From an uncultured Acidobacteriia bacterium (GTDB lineage Bacteria; Acidobacteriota; Terriglobia; Bryobacterales; Bryobacteraceae), in contig CAINNJ010000066.1 in the NCBI GenBank assembly GCA_903851195.1, positions 62,001 through 126,000 on the forward strand: a stretch of DNA of 64,000 nt, read 5' to 3'. Below are positions 20,417 through 29,462 of the stretch, piece after piece. Position numbers and translations under genes: made by a program. The notes under the pieces were generated by a model, which worked only from the letters and a program-made list of their open reading frames with translations, had not been told where the DNA came from and ran no database searches. Position 1 is the first letter of the stretch. Each line of letters starts with the position of its first letter.

Positions 20417-20938
20417 CTAAGCGTCCGGTGTGAGAACGCAGACATCGCGCAAATTCCGATACTTTTCGGCAAAATCGAGACCGTAGCCTACCACGAACTC
20501 ATCCGGTATGTGGAAGCCAACGTACGCGGCGTCCACCGGGCGAATGCGGCGGTCCGGTTTGTCGAGAAGGGCGGCGATGCGGACCGACCGCGGATTGCGG
20601 GTCTTGAGAAGGGCGGTGAGGTAGTTCAGCGTGATGCCGCTGTCGATGATGTCCTCGACAATCAGCACATCGGCGCCGGCCAGCGAAATATCCAGATCTT
20701 TGATGATTTTGACTTCGCCGGAGCTGGTCCGCTCTTTGCCGTAGCTGGAGATCGCCATGAAATCGATGAAGGCATCGCGCTGAATGGCGCGGGCGAGGTC
20801 GGCCAGAAAGAAGCAGGCGCCTTTCAGGATGCAGATCAGGTAGAGAGTGCCCTCCGGATAATCGGCCGTAATCTGCGCGCCAATTTCGAGAATACGCGCC
20901 TGAATTTGTTCTTCGGAGATGAGGGGACGGAGGGACAT
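20417..20938 (-). CDS. hpt: Hypoxanthine phosphoribosyltransferase
   Basis: About 173 residues, the usual length for bacterial HPRT. The PRPP-binding loop VLIVEDIIDSGITL is present, with the family segments ILKGACFFLADL (binds pyrophosphate), FMAISSYGKERTSSGEV (flexible loop) and VGYGLDFAEKYRNL near the C-terminus. It converts hypoxanthine or guanine and PRPP to IMP or GMP in the cytoplasm. The ATG at 20938 is preferred to one ten codons upstream because it places SLRPLISEEQIQARI at the standard N-terminus. It lies between the sensor kinase and the exported hypothetical gene on the same strand. Confidence 0.93.
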   Translation of the reverse strand: MSLRPLISEEQIQARILEIGAQITADYPEGTLYLICILKGACFFLADLARAIQRDAFIDFMAISSYGKERTSSGEVKIIKDLDISLAGADVLIVEDIIDSGITLNYLTALLKTRNPRSVRIAALLDKPDRRIRPVDAAYVGFHIPDEFVVGYGLDFAEKYRNLRDVCVLTPDA

Positions 20939-20983
20939 AAGGGGAATTAACCAGTGTACGTCCGGCAACGAAATGCGCGGGAA

Positions 20984-23383
20984 TCAGGAATCGAGCACGG
21001 CGCGCAGCTTTCGTCCCAGGGCATCGGCCGTGAAGGGTTTCTGGATGAGCTGGGTGTCGCCGGAGAGAACGCCGTGACTGGCCAGCATGTCGTCGGTGTA
21101 GCCGGACATGAAGAGCACGCGGAGGCCGGGGTTGCGGTCGCGCAGCTTATGGGCCAGTTCGCCGCCGCTCATCTGCGGCATGATGACATCGGTGAGCAGG
21201 ATGTCGACGACGCCTTTGGCCTCATCCCACCGCCGGATCGCCGAAGCCCCGGATTCCGCAACCAGCACCGTGTAGCCGAGGCGCCTGAGGATGGTATCGG
21301 CGAGCAGGCGGACGGAAACTTCGTCTTCCACGAGAAGCACGGTTTCGCTGCCGGCCGCCGAACCGGCAGCGCGAACGACAGCGGGTGTTTCCGTCGCCGG
21401 AGCGGCCTCCGGAAAGTAGAGTCGGAAGGTGGTGCCCTCGCCAACCGTACTGTCGACGTCGATGCGGCCTTTGCACTGCGAGACCACGCCGTAGACGGTC
21501 GAGAGCCCGAGGCCGGTTCCCTTCCCCGCCTCTTTGGACGTGTAGAACGGATCGAAAATCCGCGAGCGGACGGCTTCTTCCATGCCGATGCCGTTGTCGC
21601 TGACGGTGAGCAGTATCGCCAGAGGCTCCCCCTTTTCCTGGGGGATCGGGTGCGCCAGACGGCCGCAGCGAATCAGGAGTTGGCCACCGAGCGGCATGGC
21701 GTCCCGCGCGTTGACGGCGAGATTCATAATGGCCTGCTCCATCTGGTTCGGATCGGCGTGGATCAGGCAATCGTCCGAAGTGCATTTGACATCGATTTCG
21801 ACGTGTTCGCCGATGACGCGCTGGAGCAGACGGTCCATGCGCGCCAGGAGGTCGGAAAGGTTCAAAACTTTGGGCTGGACTGCCTGGCGCCGGCTGAAGG
21901 CGAGCAACTGGCCGGTGAGGCCGGAGGCGCGGCGGGAGGAATCGAGAATCTCCCGCATATACGTGATCAGGCGGTCTTCCGGGACGGTCCCGATGCTCTC
22001 GATGGCCAGCTGGCTATAGCCGGCGATTACCGTGAGCAGATTGTTGAAATCGTGCGCCACGCCCCCGGCGAGCCGCCCCAGCGCTTCCATCTTACGGGCC
22101 TGGCCGAGTTGTTCCTCAAGGATGGTGCGCTCGGTGATATCGATGCCAATGCCGCAGACCATGGTGACCCGTTCGTGTTCGATGATGGGGAACTTGTAGA
22201 TGAGCCAGGAGTGCGGGCCATCGGCGTGCAGCACGGGTTCCACCCATTCCGCGGGCCGGCGGGTGCTGACGACCACCGCGTCGTTCTGGCGATAGCGGGC
22301 GGCATGGTCGGCGGACCAGATGTCTTCATCCGTTTTGCCGACGATCGCTTCCGGGCGGATGTGGAAGAGATGCCAGGCCGCCTCGTTGTAGTAGACGTAG
22401 CGGCCGTCGAGATCCTTAATGAAAGCGATTCCCGGCAGGTGGTGCATGAACGCGGCGAAACGCTGTTCACTCTGCCGGAGGATCTCCTCCTGGATCTTTC
22501 GCTGGCTGATATCGACAACCGTGGAGACGATCGTGCCGCCAACTTCGCCGGGAGGGGCGTCGAGCATGCGGGCATTCAGCAGAACCCAGCAACGGGAACC
22601 GTCCTGCCGCCGGAAGCAGATCTCGTGTTCGCTGAGGCGGCGCGAAGTGCTCAGAAGGCGGAGAACCCGGTTGCGATCGGAGGGATCGAAGTAGATGCGG
22701 GGGGCGCGCAGGGACAGGAGGTCCTGCTTGGTGGAGTAGCCGAGCATGCGGACCAGGGCATCGTTGCAATCGACAATGCGGCCATCGACCGTTACCCGGA
22801 TAATGCCGGCGAGGCTCTCGTTATAGATGATGCCGTTGACTTTCGCGGCGTCCTCCAGCGCCAGATCGCGTTTTTTGCGATCGCAGACGTCGCGGACCGT
22901 GACGACGATGGCGCCGACCACACCGTCGGGACCGGAGACGGGCTCGGCGCCGATTTCCATCCAGCGGCGTTCGGCGGTGTGGAGCCGGCGGATCAGATAC
23001 TCCTGAAGCGGGACCGTCTCGCCGCGGAAGGCGCGGGCAAACGGGAGTTCCTGATGGAGCAGGATGCGGGTGGCGGAGGGATCGAAAAGCTGAAAGTCTT
23101 CGGCCAGGTTGATGGCCGGGAGTTCCTTTCCGGGATTGGCGGCGAGCAGAACCGAGGCTGCGGCGGGGTTCGCGAAGAGAACGCGGAACTCCGGACTCAG
23201 GACGAGGACTCCGTGAGGAAGCGCGTTCAGAATGGTCAGATACGAACTGTCTGACCCCGCGGTACTACCTGCGAGCCGGCTAAGGAAATCGGACACCGTG
23301 CGAACCCCGATTATAGCGGCGTTTCCGGGGGGAGTGGCACTGCCGAAGAGTTGCCGGACCCGCTCATCTGGCGTAAATGGCAC
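20984..23383 (-). CDS. Hybrid sensor histidine kinase (PAS x3, HisKA, HATPase, REC)
   Basis: A 799-residue hybrid kinase without membrane segments, so cytoplasmic. Three PAS-type domains lie at about 46-165, 180-295 and 305-420. The phosphoacceptor is His444 (GGVAHDFNN), the N box is NLAVNARDA near 554, the G boxes are DNGIG (597) and GTGLGL (622). A C-terminal receiver has Asp732 (LLTDVIMP) with VEDE at 685 and the conserved Lys in QKPF near 782. Signal and output are unknown; no response regulator with a DNA-binding domain is adjacent. GTG start at 23383; an in-frame GTG at 23296 is possible. It diverges from the cyclase operon. Confidence 0.9.
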   Translation of the reverse strand: MPFTPDERVRQLFGSATPPGNAAIIGVRTVSDFLSRLAGSTAGSDSSYLTILNALPHGVLVLSPEFRVLFANPAAASVLLAANPGKELPAINLAEDFQLFDPSATRILLHQELPFARAFRGETVPLQEYLIRRLHTAERRWMEIGAEPVSGPDGVVGAIVVTVRDVCDRKKRDLALEDAAKVNGIIYNESLAGIIRVTVDGRIVDCNDALVRMLGYSTKQDLLSLRAPRIYFDPSDRNRVLRLLSTSRRLSEHEICFRRQDGSRCWVLLNARMLDAPPGEVGGTIVSTVVDISQRKIQEEILRQSEQRFAAFMHHLPGIAFIKDLDGRYVYYNEAAWHLFHIRPEAIVGKTDEDIWSADHAARYRQNDAVVVSTRRPAEWVEPVLHADGPHSWLIYKFPIIEHERVTMVCGIGIDITERTILEEQLGQARKMEALGRLAGGVAHDFNNLLTVIAGYSQLAIESIGTVPEDRLITYMREILDSSRRASGLTGQLLAFSRRQAVQPKVLNLSDLLARMDRLLQRVIGEHVEIDVKCTSDDCLIHADPNQMEQAIMNLAVNARDAMPLGGQLLIRCGRLAHPIPQEKGEPLAILLTVSDNGIGMEEAVRSRIFDPFYTSKEAGKGTGLGLSTVYGVVSQCKGRIDVDSTVGEGTTFRLYFPEAAPATETPAVVRAAGSAAGSETVLLVEDEVSVRLLADTILRRLGYTVLVAESGASAIRRWDEAKGVVDILLTDVIMPQMSGGELAHKLRDRNPGLRVLFMSGYTDDMLASHGVLSGDTQLIQKPFTADALGRKLRAVLDS

Positions 23384-23414
23384 AGTCAGTAGTAAAATTC
23401 AGTCTGCGTTCATA

Positions 23415-25352
23415 ATGAAGCGGAACTGGAAAAGGACAGCGATTTGCGCTGCAATCGCTGTCAGCAGCGTCGTCCTTACGCTTCTGCTCGCGAACATTGA
23501 AGTCTTCCGGCTGGTGGATCTGAAGGCGCAGGACGCCCACTTTCTGCTCCGCGGACCCCTGCCGGTCAAGGATATACAACTCGTCGAAATCGACGACAAA
23601 GCCCGCGACAAATACCCTGAATTGCTCTCGGTTTGGCATCGGTATTACGCGGATGCCATGCGTGGCATAGCGCTCGGTGGCGCAAGGGTAATGGTGCTCG
23701 ATGTCGCATTCGGGACCAACGTCGCTAAATACGATCCCGAAGCGGACTCCGTGCTGGCGGGCGCTTTCGCGGAGACCGCGCCGCAGATGCCCGTCATCTG
23801 CGCCTTCGTGCCGGCGAAACTGGAGCAGCAGCAGAGCACGGATTTCATGGTCCCGCTCAACATGATGGCCTCCACCTTCGGCATGGCGGCCTTTCCGAAT
23901 CTCACGGCTGACGGGGATGATTTTATCCGGCGGCAGGTGCTGATCGAGACTCCTCAGCCCGGTGTCCCGACGGAAAGCCTGCTGCGGGGTCTGGCGCTGC
24001 GCGGGGCGGAAAAGTTCGCCGGCAAAGACGCCGAACTGCGGGACGGAAAGCTGTTCTTCGCCGGCCGCGAGGTCCCCCTGGACGCGGAAGGCAATCTGCT
24101 GGTGAATTTTGCCGGTCCGGCCGATACTTTCCCGGTGACTTCCATGGCGGACGTGATCGAGGCGTATCGGGCGGGCAACCGATCGCAGCTCGAAAAGTGG
24201 CTGAAGGGAAAGGCGGTTCTGCTCGGAACGGACGATCGCGGGGATCGCCGGGCGACGCCGTACTTCAGCGCCGCCGCGGTGGGCAGCAAGTGGAACACGC
24301 CCGGTGTGGAGATTCACGCGAGCGTTCTCCGCACGCTGTTGACCGGCGAGTTTCTGCGGTTCGCGCCGCGCCCCGCCCACATCCTCGCTTTGGGAATCGC
24401 CGCGATTCTGAGCGTGGCGGCCGTCACGGCGTTCGCCGCCGTGCCACAGACCGCCGCCAGTTCTCTGTTCGTCCTGCTGCTGCTGATGACCGGTACCCAT
24501 CTTCTGTTTCGCGCCGGCTGGCTGGTGTCGAGTTTCCAGATTCTGCTCGCCTTCGTGATTTCGCAGCTGGGCGGCGTGATTTACCGGTTCGCCACGGCGG
24601 AGAGGAAGAGCAGTTTCTTCCGCAATGCCGTCGCGTTGTTCGTGGGCAAGCAGGTGGCCACGAGCCTTGAGGAAACGCAGCAGATCGAACTTACCGGCAA
24701 GCGTCAGCTGGTGACGATTCTGTTTACCGACATCCGCGGCTTTACCGCGTTTTGCGAAAGCAAAGACCCCGCCGTCGTCGTCGACCTTTTGAACGTTTAT
24801 ATGTCCACCATGGTCGGGATCATCGTGAAGAACGGCGGCCATGTGAACAAGTTCATCGGCGACGGCATTCTGGCGGTTTTTTCCGACGACGACGCGGGCG
24901 CCAAACCGGGTGACCACGCGCTGCGCACTGCCCTTTGCGCGACGGAGATGGTGGAACAGGTGATCGGGGAATTCCGGACCGGCGCCGGCTTTCACTCGGG
25001 GGAAGTGGTTATCGGCAACGTCGGGTCGATCGACAAACTGGAATTCACGGTTCTCGGCAACACCGTCAACCTGGCATCCCGACTGGAGAGTCTGAACAAG
25101 GACCAGCAATCCCGGCTTCTGATGAGTGCGGAATCACATGAAATGTTAGGGGGGGCAATCGACACTGTGTACCTGGGTGCCGTACCTGTAAAGGGGAAGA
25201 CGGAAAAGATGAAGCTGTTTTCCGTGGCGTCGCTCTTCGATGAAGAGCGGCTGGCGGAGATCCGGTCCCGGCACTCTCAGGACGAGGTCAGTTTGCATAT
25301 GGGGCGCGCGGCGAGGGATGAGCGGGAGCTGCGGGCAGAACAGGTCTCATGA
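23415..25352 (+). CDS. CHASE2-domain class III adenylyl cyclase
   Basis: A 645-residue membrane cyclase. One helix at about 9-27 precedes an extracytoplasmic CHASE2 sensor (about 30-315), then three helices (about 321-391), then a cytoplasmic class III cyclase domain (about 430-610). Catalytic residues are visible: metal-binding Asp439 (FTDIRGF) and Asp483 (IGDG), Lys479 and Thr545 in the base-recognition positions, and Asn552 and Arg556 (GNTVNLASR). The Lys/Thr pair fits the class IIIb adenylyl rather than guanylyl cyclases, so cAMP is the probable product. ATG 23415 is chosen because it starts at a basic segment before the first helix. The stop overlaps the next start as ATGA. Confidence 0.9.
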   Translation: MKRNWKRTAICAAIAVSSVVLTLLLANIEVFRLVDLKAQDAHFLLRGPLPVKDIQLVEIDDKARDKYPELLSVWHRYYADAMRGIALGGARVMVLDVAFGTNVAKYDPEADSVLAGAFAETAPQMPVICAFVPAKLEQQQSTDFMVPLNMMASTFGMAAFPNLTADGDDFIRRQVLIETPQPGVPTESLLRGLALRGAEKFAGKDAELRDGKLFFAGREVPLDAEGNLLVNFAGPADTFPVTSMADVIEAYRAGNRSQLEKWLKGKAVLLGTDDRGDRRATPYFSAAAVGSKWNTPGVEIHASVLRTLLTGEFLRFAPRPAHILALGIAAILSVAAVTAFAAVPQTAASSLFVLLLLMTGTHLLFRAGWLVSSFQILLAFVISQLGGVIYRFATAERKSSFFRNAVALFVGKQVATSLEETQQIELTGKRQLVTILFTDIRGFTAFCESKDPAVVVDLLNVYMSTMVGIIVKNGGHVNKFIGDGILAVFSDDDAGAKPGDHALRTALCATEMVEQVIGEFRTGAGFHSGEVVIGNVGSIDKLEFTVLGNTVNLASRLESLNKDQQSRLLMSAESHEMLGGAIDTVYLGAVPVKGKTEKMKLFSVASLFDEERLAEIRSRHSQDEVSLHMGRAARDERELRAEQVS

Positions 25353-28150
25353 CGAGACTCCTCTGCGCCGCGGGATGGCTGTCCTTTGTTTTATCCGCGC
25401 TGCCGGTTCAGGCCGCCCCCGCGCGTGAGGAGCCCGTGGGGTTGGTGCTGGCCGCCGGTGGCGGCAAAGTGCTGCGCTCCGGCACCGAGACTCCGCTGGC
25501 CGTTCGCGCCGGCGACGTGCTCTTTTCCGGCGATGCGGTGCGCTCTGACGCCGGAGCCACCAGTTTTCTGTTCTGTCCCGGCAAGATCTCGCAGATTCTG
25601 GAACAGGGCGCCGAGGTGGCTCTCGACAGCAAAGGGCTGAAGTTGAGAGCCGGCAAACTGGGCGTCTCCAAACCCGTCAATACCTGCTTTCTGCCTCAAC
25701 TGGTGCGGGTCGCCGTGGCCAGCCAGCAACATTACGGAGTCAGCATGACGCGCGGGCTCGCCAAACCCGAGGGTGAGGTGGTCGCCTTCGACGCGCTGCC
25801 CGCGAATGTGCGGGCGGAACTGGCGCCGCTGGAGGCCAGTCTGCAACGGAATCCGGCGGATACGCAGTCGCTGGTGGAAGAAGCGGCGATTTATGATCGG
25901 GCCAAACTCGAAGCCAACGCGCTGGCGGCGTATCGCAAGGCCGCGCTGCAATGGCCGGACGCGGTGTGGATTTCCGGCCGGATCTTCGAACTGGAAGAGT
26001 CGCTCGCCACGCAGGCTGCCATCAAGGCCGCGGCCATCTCGCCCGATGCAAAGACGTACGCGATGATCGTCGGGATCGGGAAATACCAGAAACTCCCCCA
26101 AGACCTGTACCTGCAGTATCCGGAGGCCGATGCCAAAGCGTTCGCATCGCAACTCGGCAGCCCTCGCGGCGGGGCGATTCCGCCGGACCGAATGCTGGTG
26201 CTCACCGATGAGCAAGCCACCACCGCGGCGCTGCGGAACGCGTTTCAGACGTTTTTGAAGGCGCGTCCGGGGAAGAAAGACACCGTATTTATTCTGCTGG
26301 CCGGACACGGCACCGTGGACGGCCGCGGCGCGTTCATCCTGTCCTACGACAGCGATCCGCAGGACCTCTCCTCCACCGCGATTCCGATGACCGAGATTCA
26401 GGCACTGGTCGAGGAGGAACTGTCGAAAGTCGGCCGGGTGGTCTTGCTGGCCGATGTTTGCCGCGCCACCTCCATCGGCAATATCAGGAACGGCTCAATC
26501 GGCACCGCCGTGGAGAAACTGGGCGAGGCGCCGGGCGAAATGCTCGGGCTGGTGGCGTCGCGGCCAAAGGAGACGGGACTCGAAGGGACGCAGTTCGGCG
26601 GCGGCCACGGGGCGTTCGCATATTCGATAATAAAAGCCCTGGAAGGCGGCGCGGACCAGAACAAAGACCGCTCCGTGACGGCGGGCGAACTGATCGATTA
26701 CGTGCGCGCCGACGTCGCCGCGCAGACCGGCAACAAACAACATCCCCGCGATTTCGGCAGCATGGAAGGCGCCACTGCGTTGTCCGACCTTTCGAAACCG
26801 GGCCTTAACATCACGCGTTTCAAGACTTTGTTCGATTCGCGCAACGGCGGTCCGCTTCTGCTGGCTTCCGCCGCGGATCCGCCGCCTGTTTCGCAGGAAG
26901 CGCAGCGGGATATCGACGCGTTCGAGGCCGCGATCAGGGCCAGAAAACTGCTTCCCGCCGAGTCCGGCAGCGCGTTTGGACTTCTCGATAAACTGCGCAC
27001 GGAACTGTCGCCCGAACGAATGCTGATGGAAGAAAACGATCTTCGAGTGGCGCTCGAAAATCAGGCGCAGCAGATGCTGCTGCGCTATCTGGAAGGCGAC
27101 CAGAATCCGCAGGTCAAAACCGATTTCGACGCCGGGTCGCGTTATATGGAAGCCGCTCTGAAGCTGACCCCGGAGTCGCTCTGGCTGCAGGGGCGCGACT
27201 CGTTCTTTGCGGGGCGCGCGCTGCTCTTTGAAAAGCAGTTCAGCCAGGCCGCCGAGCTTCTCGAAAAGGCCGTCCGGATCGATCCGGGCGAGGCGTACGG
27301 GTATAACGCCCTGGGGATCGCATACCTTGAACAGGCGCAGTTCTCGAAGGCGATTCCGGCGTTTCGCGATGCCGCGCGGCTGGCGGCGAACTGGTCTTAC
27401 CCGCTGCACAATCTCGCGGTTGCGTCAGTGGAGGCGGGCGATTCGGAAAGCGCGGTGCGCGCTTACCGGCAGGCCATGAAACTGGCGCCGGATTTCAGTT
27501 ATCTTCCTTACAATCTCGGGCTGATTTACCAGAGGACCAACCGCCGGCGCGAGGCCGAAGAGGCTTATCGCCGCGCGGCCGAAGTCGCTCCCGGTTCGGC
27601 CGAGCCCTGGAACGCACTCGGATCCCTGAAGGCTTCCGAAGGAAAAACCGCGGAAGCCGAGAAGTATTATCGGGAAGCGCTGCGGAAAAATCCGAATCTT
27701 TTGCCGGCCCGGCATAATCTCGCTCTTTTACTTTCCGTTTCGATAGGACGCGAAGCGGAGGCCATCGCCCTGTGGAAAGAGAATCTGGCGGCTCAATCCG
27801 GTTTTCTGCCTTCGCGCCTTGGTCTGGCGGAACTCCTGGTGAAGCGCGGAGAAACCGCCGCGGCAATCGGGCAATATCGGGAAGTAATCGCGGCGCGCCC
27901 GGAGTATGTGGCCGCCAGAGTGGCGCTGGCGGAACTGCTGGGCAAAGCGAACCAGCCGGAGGAAGCGCTTTTACAGTGGCGCGCGGCGGTGCAACCCGAC
28001 GAGCAGAACGCTTCCCTTTGGGAAAAACTGGGCGACGCGGAGCGGGCGCTCAAACATGACAACGAATCGCGCGAAGCGTATGCCAGAGCTTTGCAGGCCG
28101 GCGCGACCAAAGCAGACCGAAAACGTCTTCAGACTAAAATGGCTTTCTAA
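25349..28150 (+). CDS. Exported FecR-like / caspase-like / TPR protein
   Basis: A 933-residue modular protein. A signal peptide (1-25) precedes a FecR-like beta domain (about 28-110). A peptidase C14 (caspase/metacaspase-like) domain spans about 235-480 with the His-Cys dyad: His320 in LLAGHGT and Cys371 in LLADVCRAT. TPR units fill roughly 580-930 (for example AYGYNALGIAYLEQAQFSKA and PYNLGLIYQRTNRRREAEEA). It probably acts outside the cytoplasm, as a cysteine peptidase with a protein-binding tail; substrate and activation are unknown. Its start overlaps the cyclase stop (ATGA), and the next gene starts on the base after its stop, so the three genes are a unit. Confidence 0.85.
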   Translation: MTRLLCAAGWLSFVLSALPVQAAPAREEPVGLVLAAGGGKVLRSGTETPLAVRAGDVLFSGDAVRSDAGATSFLFCPGKISQILEQGAEVALDSKGLKLRAGKLGVSKPVNTCFLPQLVRVAVASQQHYGVSMTRGLAKPEGEVVAFDALPANVRAELAPLEASLQRNPADTQSLVEEAAIYDRAKLEANALAAYRKAALQWPDAVWISGRIFELEESLATQAAIKAAAISPDAKTYAMIVGIGKYQKLPQDLYLQYPEADAKAFASQLGSPRGGAIPPDRMLVLTDEQATTAALRNAFQTFLKARPGKKDTVFILLAGHGTVDGRGAFILSYDSDPQDLSSTAIPMTEIQALVEEELSKVGRVVLLADVCRATSIGNIRNGSIGTAVEKLGEAPGEMLGLVASRPKETGLEGTQFGGGHGAFAYSIIKALEGGADQNKDRSVTAGELIDYVRADVAAQTGNKQHPRDFGSMEGATALSDLSKPGLNITRFKTLFDSRNGGPLLLASAADPPPVSQEAQRDIDAFEAAIRARKLLPAESGSAFGLLDKLRTELSPERMLMEENDLRVALENQAQQMLLRYLEGDQNPQVKTDFDAGSRYMEAALKLTPESLWLQGRDSFFAGRALLFEKQFSQAAELLEKAVRIDPGEAYGYNALGIAYLEQAQFSKAIPAFRDAARLAANWSYPLHNLAVASVEAGDSESAVRAYRQAMKLAPDFSYLPYNLGLIYQRTNRRREAEEAYRRAAEVAPGSAEPWNALGSLKASEGKTAEAEKYYREALRKNPNLLPARHNLALLLSVSIGREAEAIALWKENLAAQSGFLPSRLGLAELLVKRGETAAAIGQYREVIAARPEYVAARVALAELLGKANQPEEALLQWRAAVQPDEQNASLWEKLGDAERALKHDNESREAYARALQAGATKADRKRLQTKMAF

Positions 28151-28984
28151 ATGTCAGATGCTAGCGTACGGCTCAGATTCTGGGGAGTAAGAGGGTCCAC
28201 TCCCACGCCCCAGGTGGAAAACCTGACTTTCGGCGGCAACACGTCCTGCGTCGAAATCCGCACCGCCGCGAACGACTGCATTATTTTCGACGCCGGCAGC
28301 GGAATCCGCAATCTCGGACAGTCTCTGATGAAAGAGGCGGCCGGCCAACCCGTCAACGTCAAACTGTTCCTCACCCATTTTCACTGGGATCATATTCAGG
28401 GTTTGCCGTTCTTTATCCCGATTTACGGTCCAAAGAATCACATTTCGTTTTATACCGGGATTCAGGGCCGTCCGCTGCAGGAAACCCTGGAAGGCCAGAT
28501 GGCCAAGCCGTATTTCCCGGTCGATTTCGATCAGGTGGCGGCGCGGCGCGATTTCAACACGATCGATCCGGGTAAGCACGTGGACGCGAGTGGCATGAAG
28601 ATCATTCCGTTCCCCCTGAACCATCCGCAGAACGCTTCGGGCTATCGCATTGAAGCGCCCGGCGCCGTGATCGTCTACGCCACCGATTACGAACACGGGC
28701 ATCCGACTCTCGACTCCACGCTGCGGGAATATGCCCAGGGCGCCGATCTGCTGATCTGCGATTCCCAATACACTCCGGCCGAGTACGAAAAGCACAAAGG
28801 CTGGGGCCACAGCACCTGGCTGAATGCCGTGCACGTCGCGCGCGACGCCAAAGTGAAGCAGCTTTTCCTGTTTCACCACGACCCGACGCACGACGATCAG
28901 CAGATGATGCGGATCACCGAAGACGCCCGCATGCAGTTTGAAAACACCACCGCCGCGTGGGAAGGCTTCGCCGCCGTTCTTTAA
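28151..28984 (+). CDS. MBL-fold hydrolase, putative cyclic-phosphodiesterase type (COG1235-like)
   Basis: A 277-residue MBL-fold protein without a signal peptide. It opens LRFWGVRGSTPTP and NLTFGGNTSCVEI, the hallmark of the PhnP-like/COG1235 branch. The metal motif HFHWDH is at 76-81, followed by His158 (PLNHPQ), Asp179 (YATDYEHG) and a histidine pair near 242 (LFHHDPTHD). Relatives hydrolyse cyclic phosphodiesters such as 5-phosphoribosyl 1,2-cyclic phosphate or cyclic nucleotides. Here, no phosphonate genes are present and the gene is joined to a cyclase gene, so hydrolysis of cAMP is a reasonable but unproven idea. ATG directly after the upstream TAA; no Shine-Dalgarno, implying translational coupling. 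Confidence 0.85.
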   Translation: MSDASVRLRFWGVRGSTPTPQVENLTFGGNTSCVEIRTAANDCIIFDAGSGIRNLGQSLMKEAAGQPVNVKLFLTHFHWDHIQGLPFFIPIYGPKNHISFYTGIQGRPLQETLEGQMAKPYFPVDFDQVAARRDFNTIDPGKHVDASGMKIIPFPLNHPQNASGYRIEAPGAVIVYATDYEHGHPTLDSTLREYAQGADLLICDSQYTPAEYEKHKGWGHSTWLNAVHVARDAKVKQLFLFHHDPTHDDQQMMRITEDARMQFENTTAAWEGFAAVL

Positions 28985-29113
28985 AAATATTTTCCGCAGT
29001 CTGTCGATTCTCCCGGCCTCGCGCGTCGTATCGCTGAACAGGCAATTCCGAAACAGGCAGTTCCGGCTGAACATCCGGAGCAAGCCGTTCCACGACCGAA
29101 AAAGGAGACTCTC

Positions 29114-29461
29114 ATGATTTACGCAATGTTGATCTACACCGACCACGCTGCCGACGCGCAAGCCTCGCCCGAACAGCAGCAGGCCATTATGGGCGCTTAT
29201 TACGGCTTCACCAACGAAGTCAAAGAAAAGAACCTTTACAAGGCGGGCGAAGCGCTGCACCCGACCACCGCCGCCACCACCGTCCGCGTGCGCGACGGCA
29301 AGACCATGACCACCGACGGCCCTTTCGCCGAGACCAAAGAACAGCTGGGCGGCTTCTACCTGCTCGACTGCAAGGACCTGGATGAAGCGATCGAGTACGC
29401 CGCGAAGATTCCGGGCGCCTCGCACGGCTCGGTGGAAGTGCGCCCGATAGTAATCTGGTAG
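29114..29461 (+). CDS. YCII-related DGPF-domain protein
   Basis: A 115-residue protein of the YCII/DGPF family. The signature TTDGPFAETKEQLGGFYLLDC is complete. The gene has a clear AAGGAG seven bases before the ATG and its stop lies one base before the start of the sigma factor gene. DGPF proteins are known genomic partners of ECF42 sigma factors, but their biochemical role is not established. Confidence 0.92.
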   Translation: MIYAMLIYTDHAADAQASPEQQQAIMGAYYGFTNEVKEKNLYKAGEALHPTTAATTVRVRDGKTMTTDGPFAETKEQLGGFYLLDCKDLDEAIEYAAKIPGASHGSVEVRPIVIW

Positions 29462-29462
29462 T

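Noticed and set aside
20954-23254. A 766-codon open frame on the plus strand opposite the sensor kinase gene
   Set aside because: It is the reverse-strand shadow of a well-supported histidine kinase; the translation has no recognisable domain and is typical of open antisense frames in GC-rich DNA.
25349-28150. A CRISPR-associated or gasdermin-type caspase defence module
   Set aside because: No cas genes, gasdermin-like gene, CRISPR repeats or restriction genes are in the window, and the protein carries a signal peptide, unlike known cytoplasmic defence caspases.
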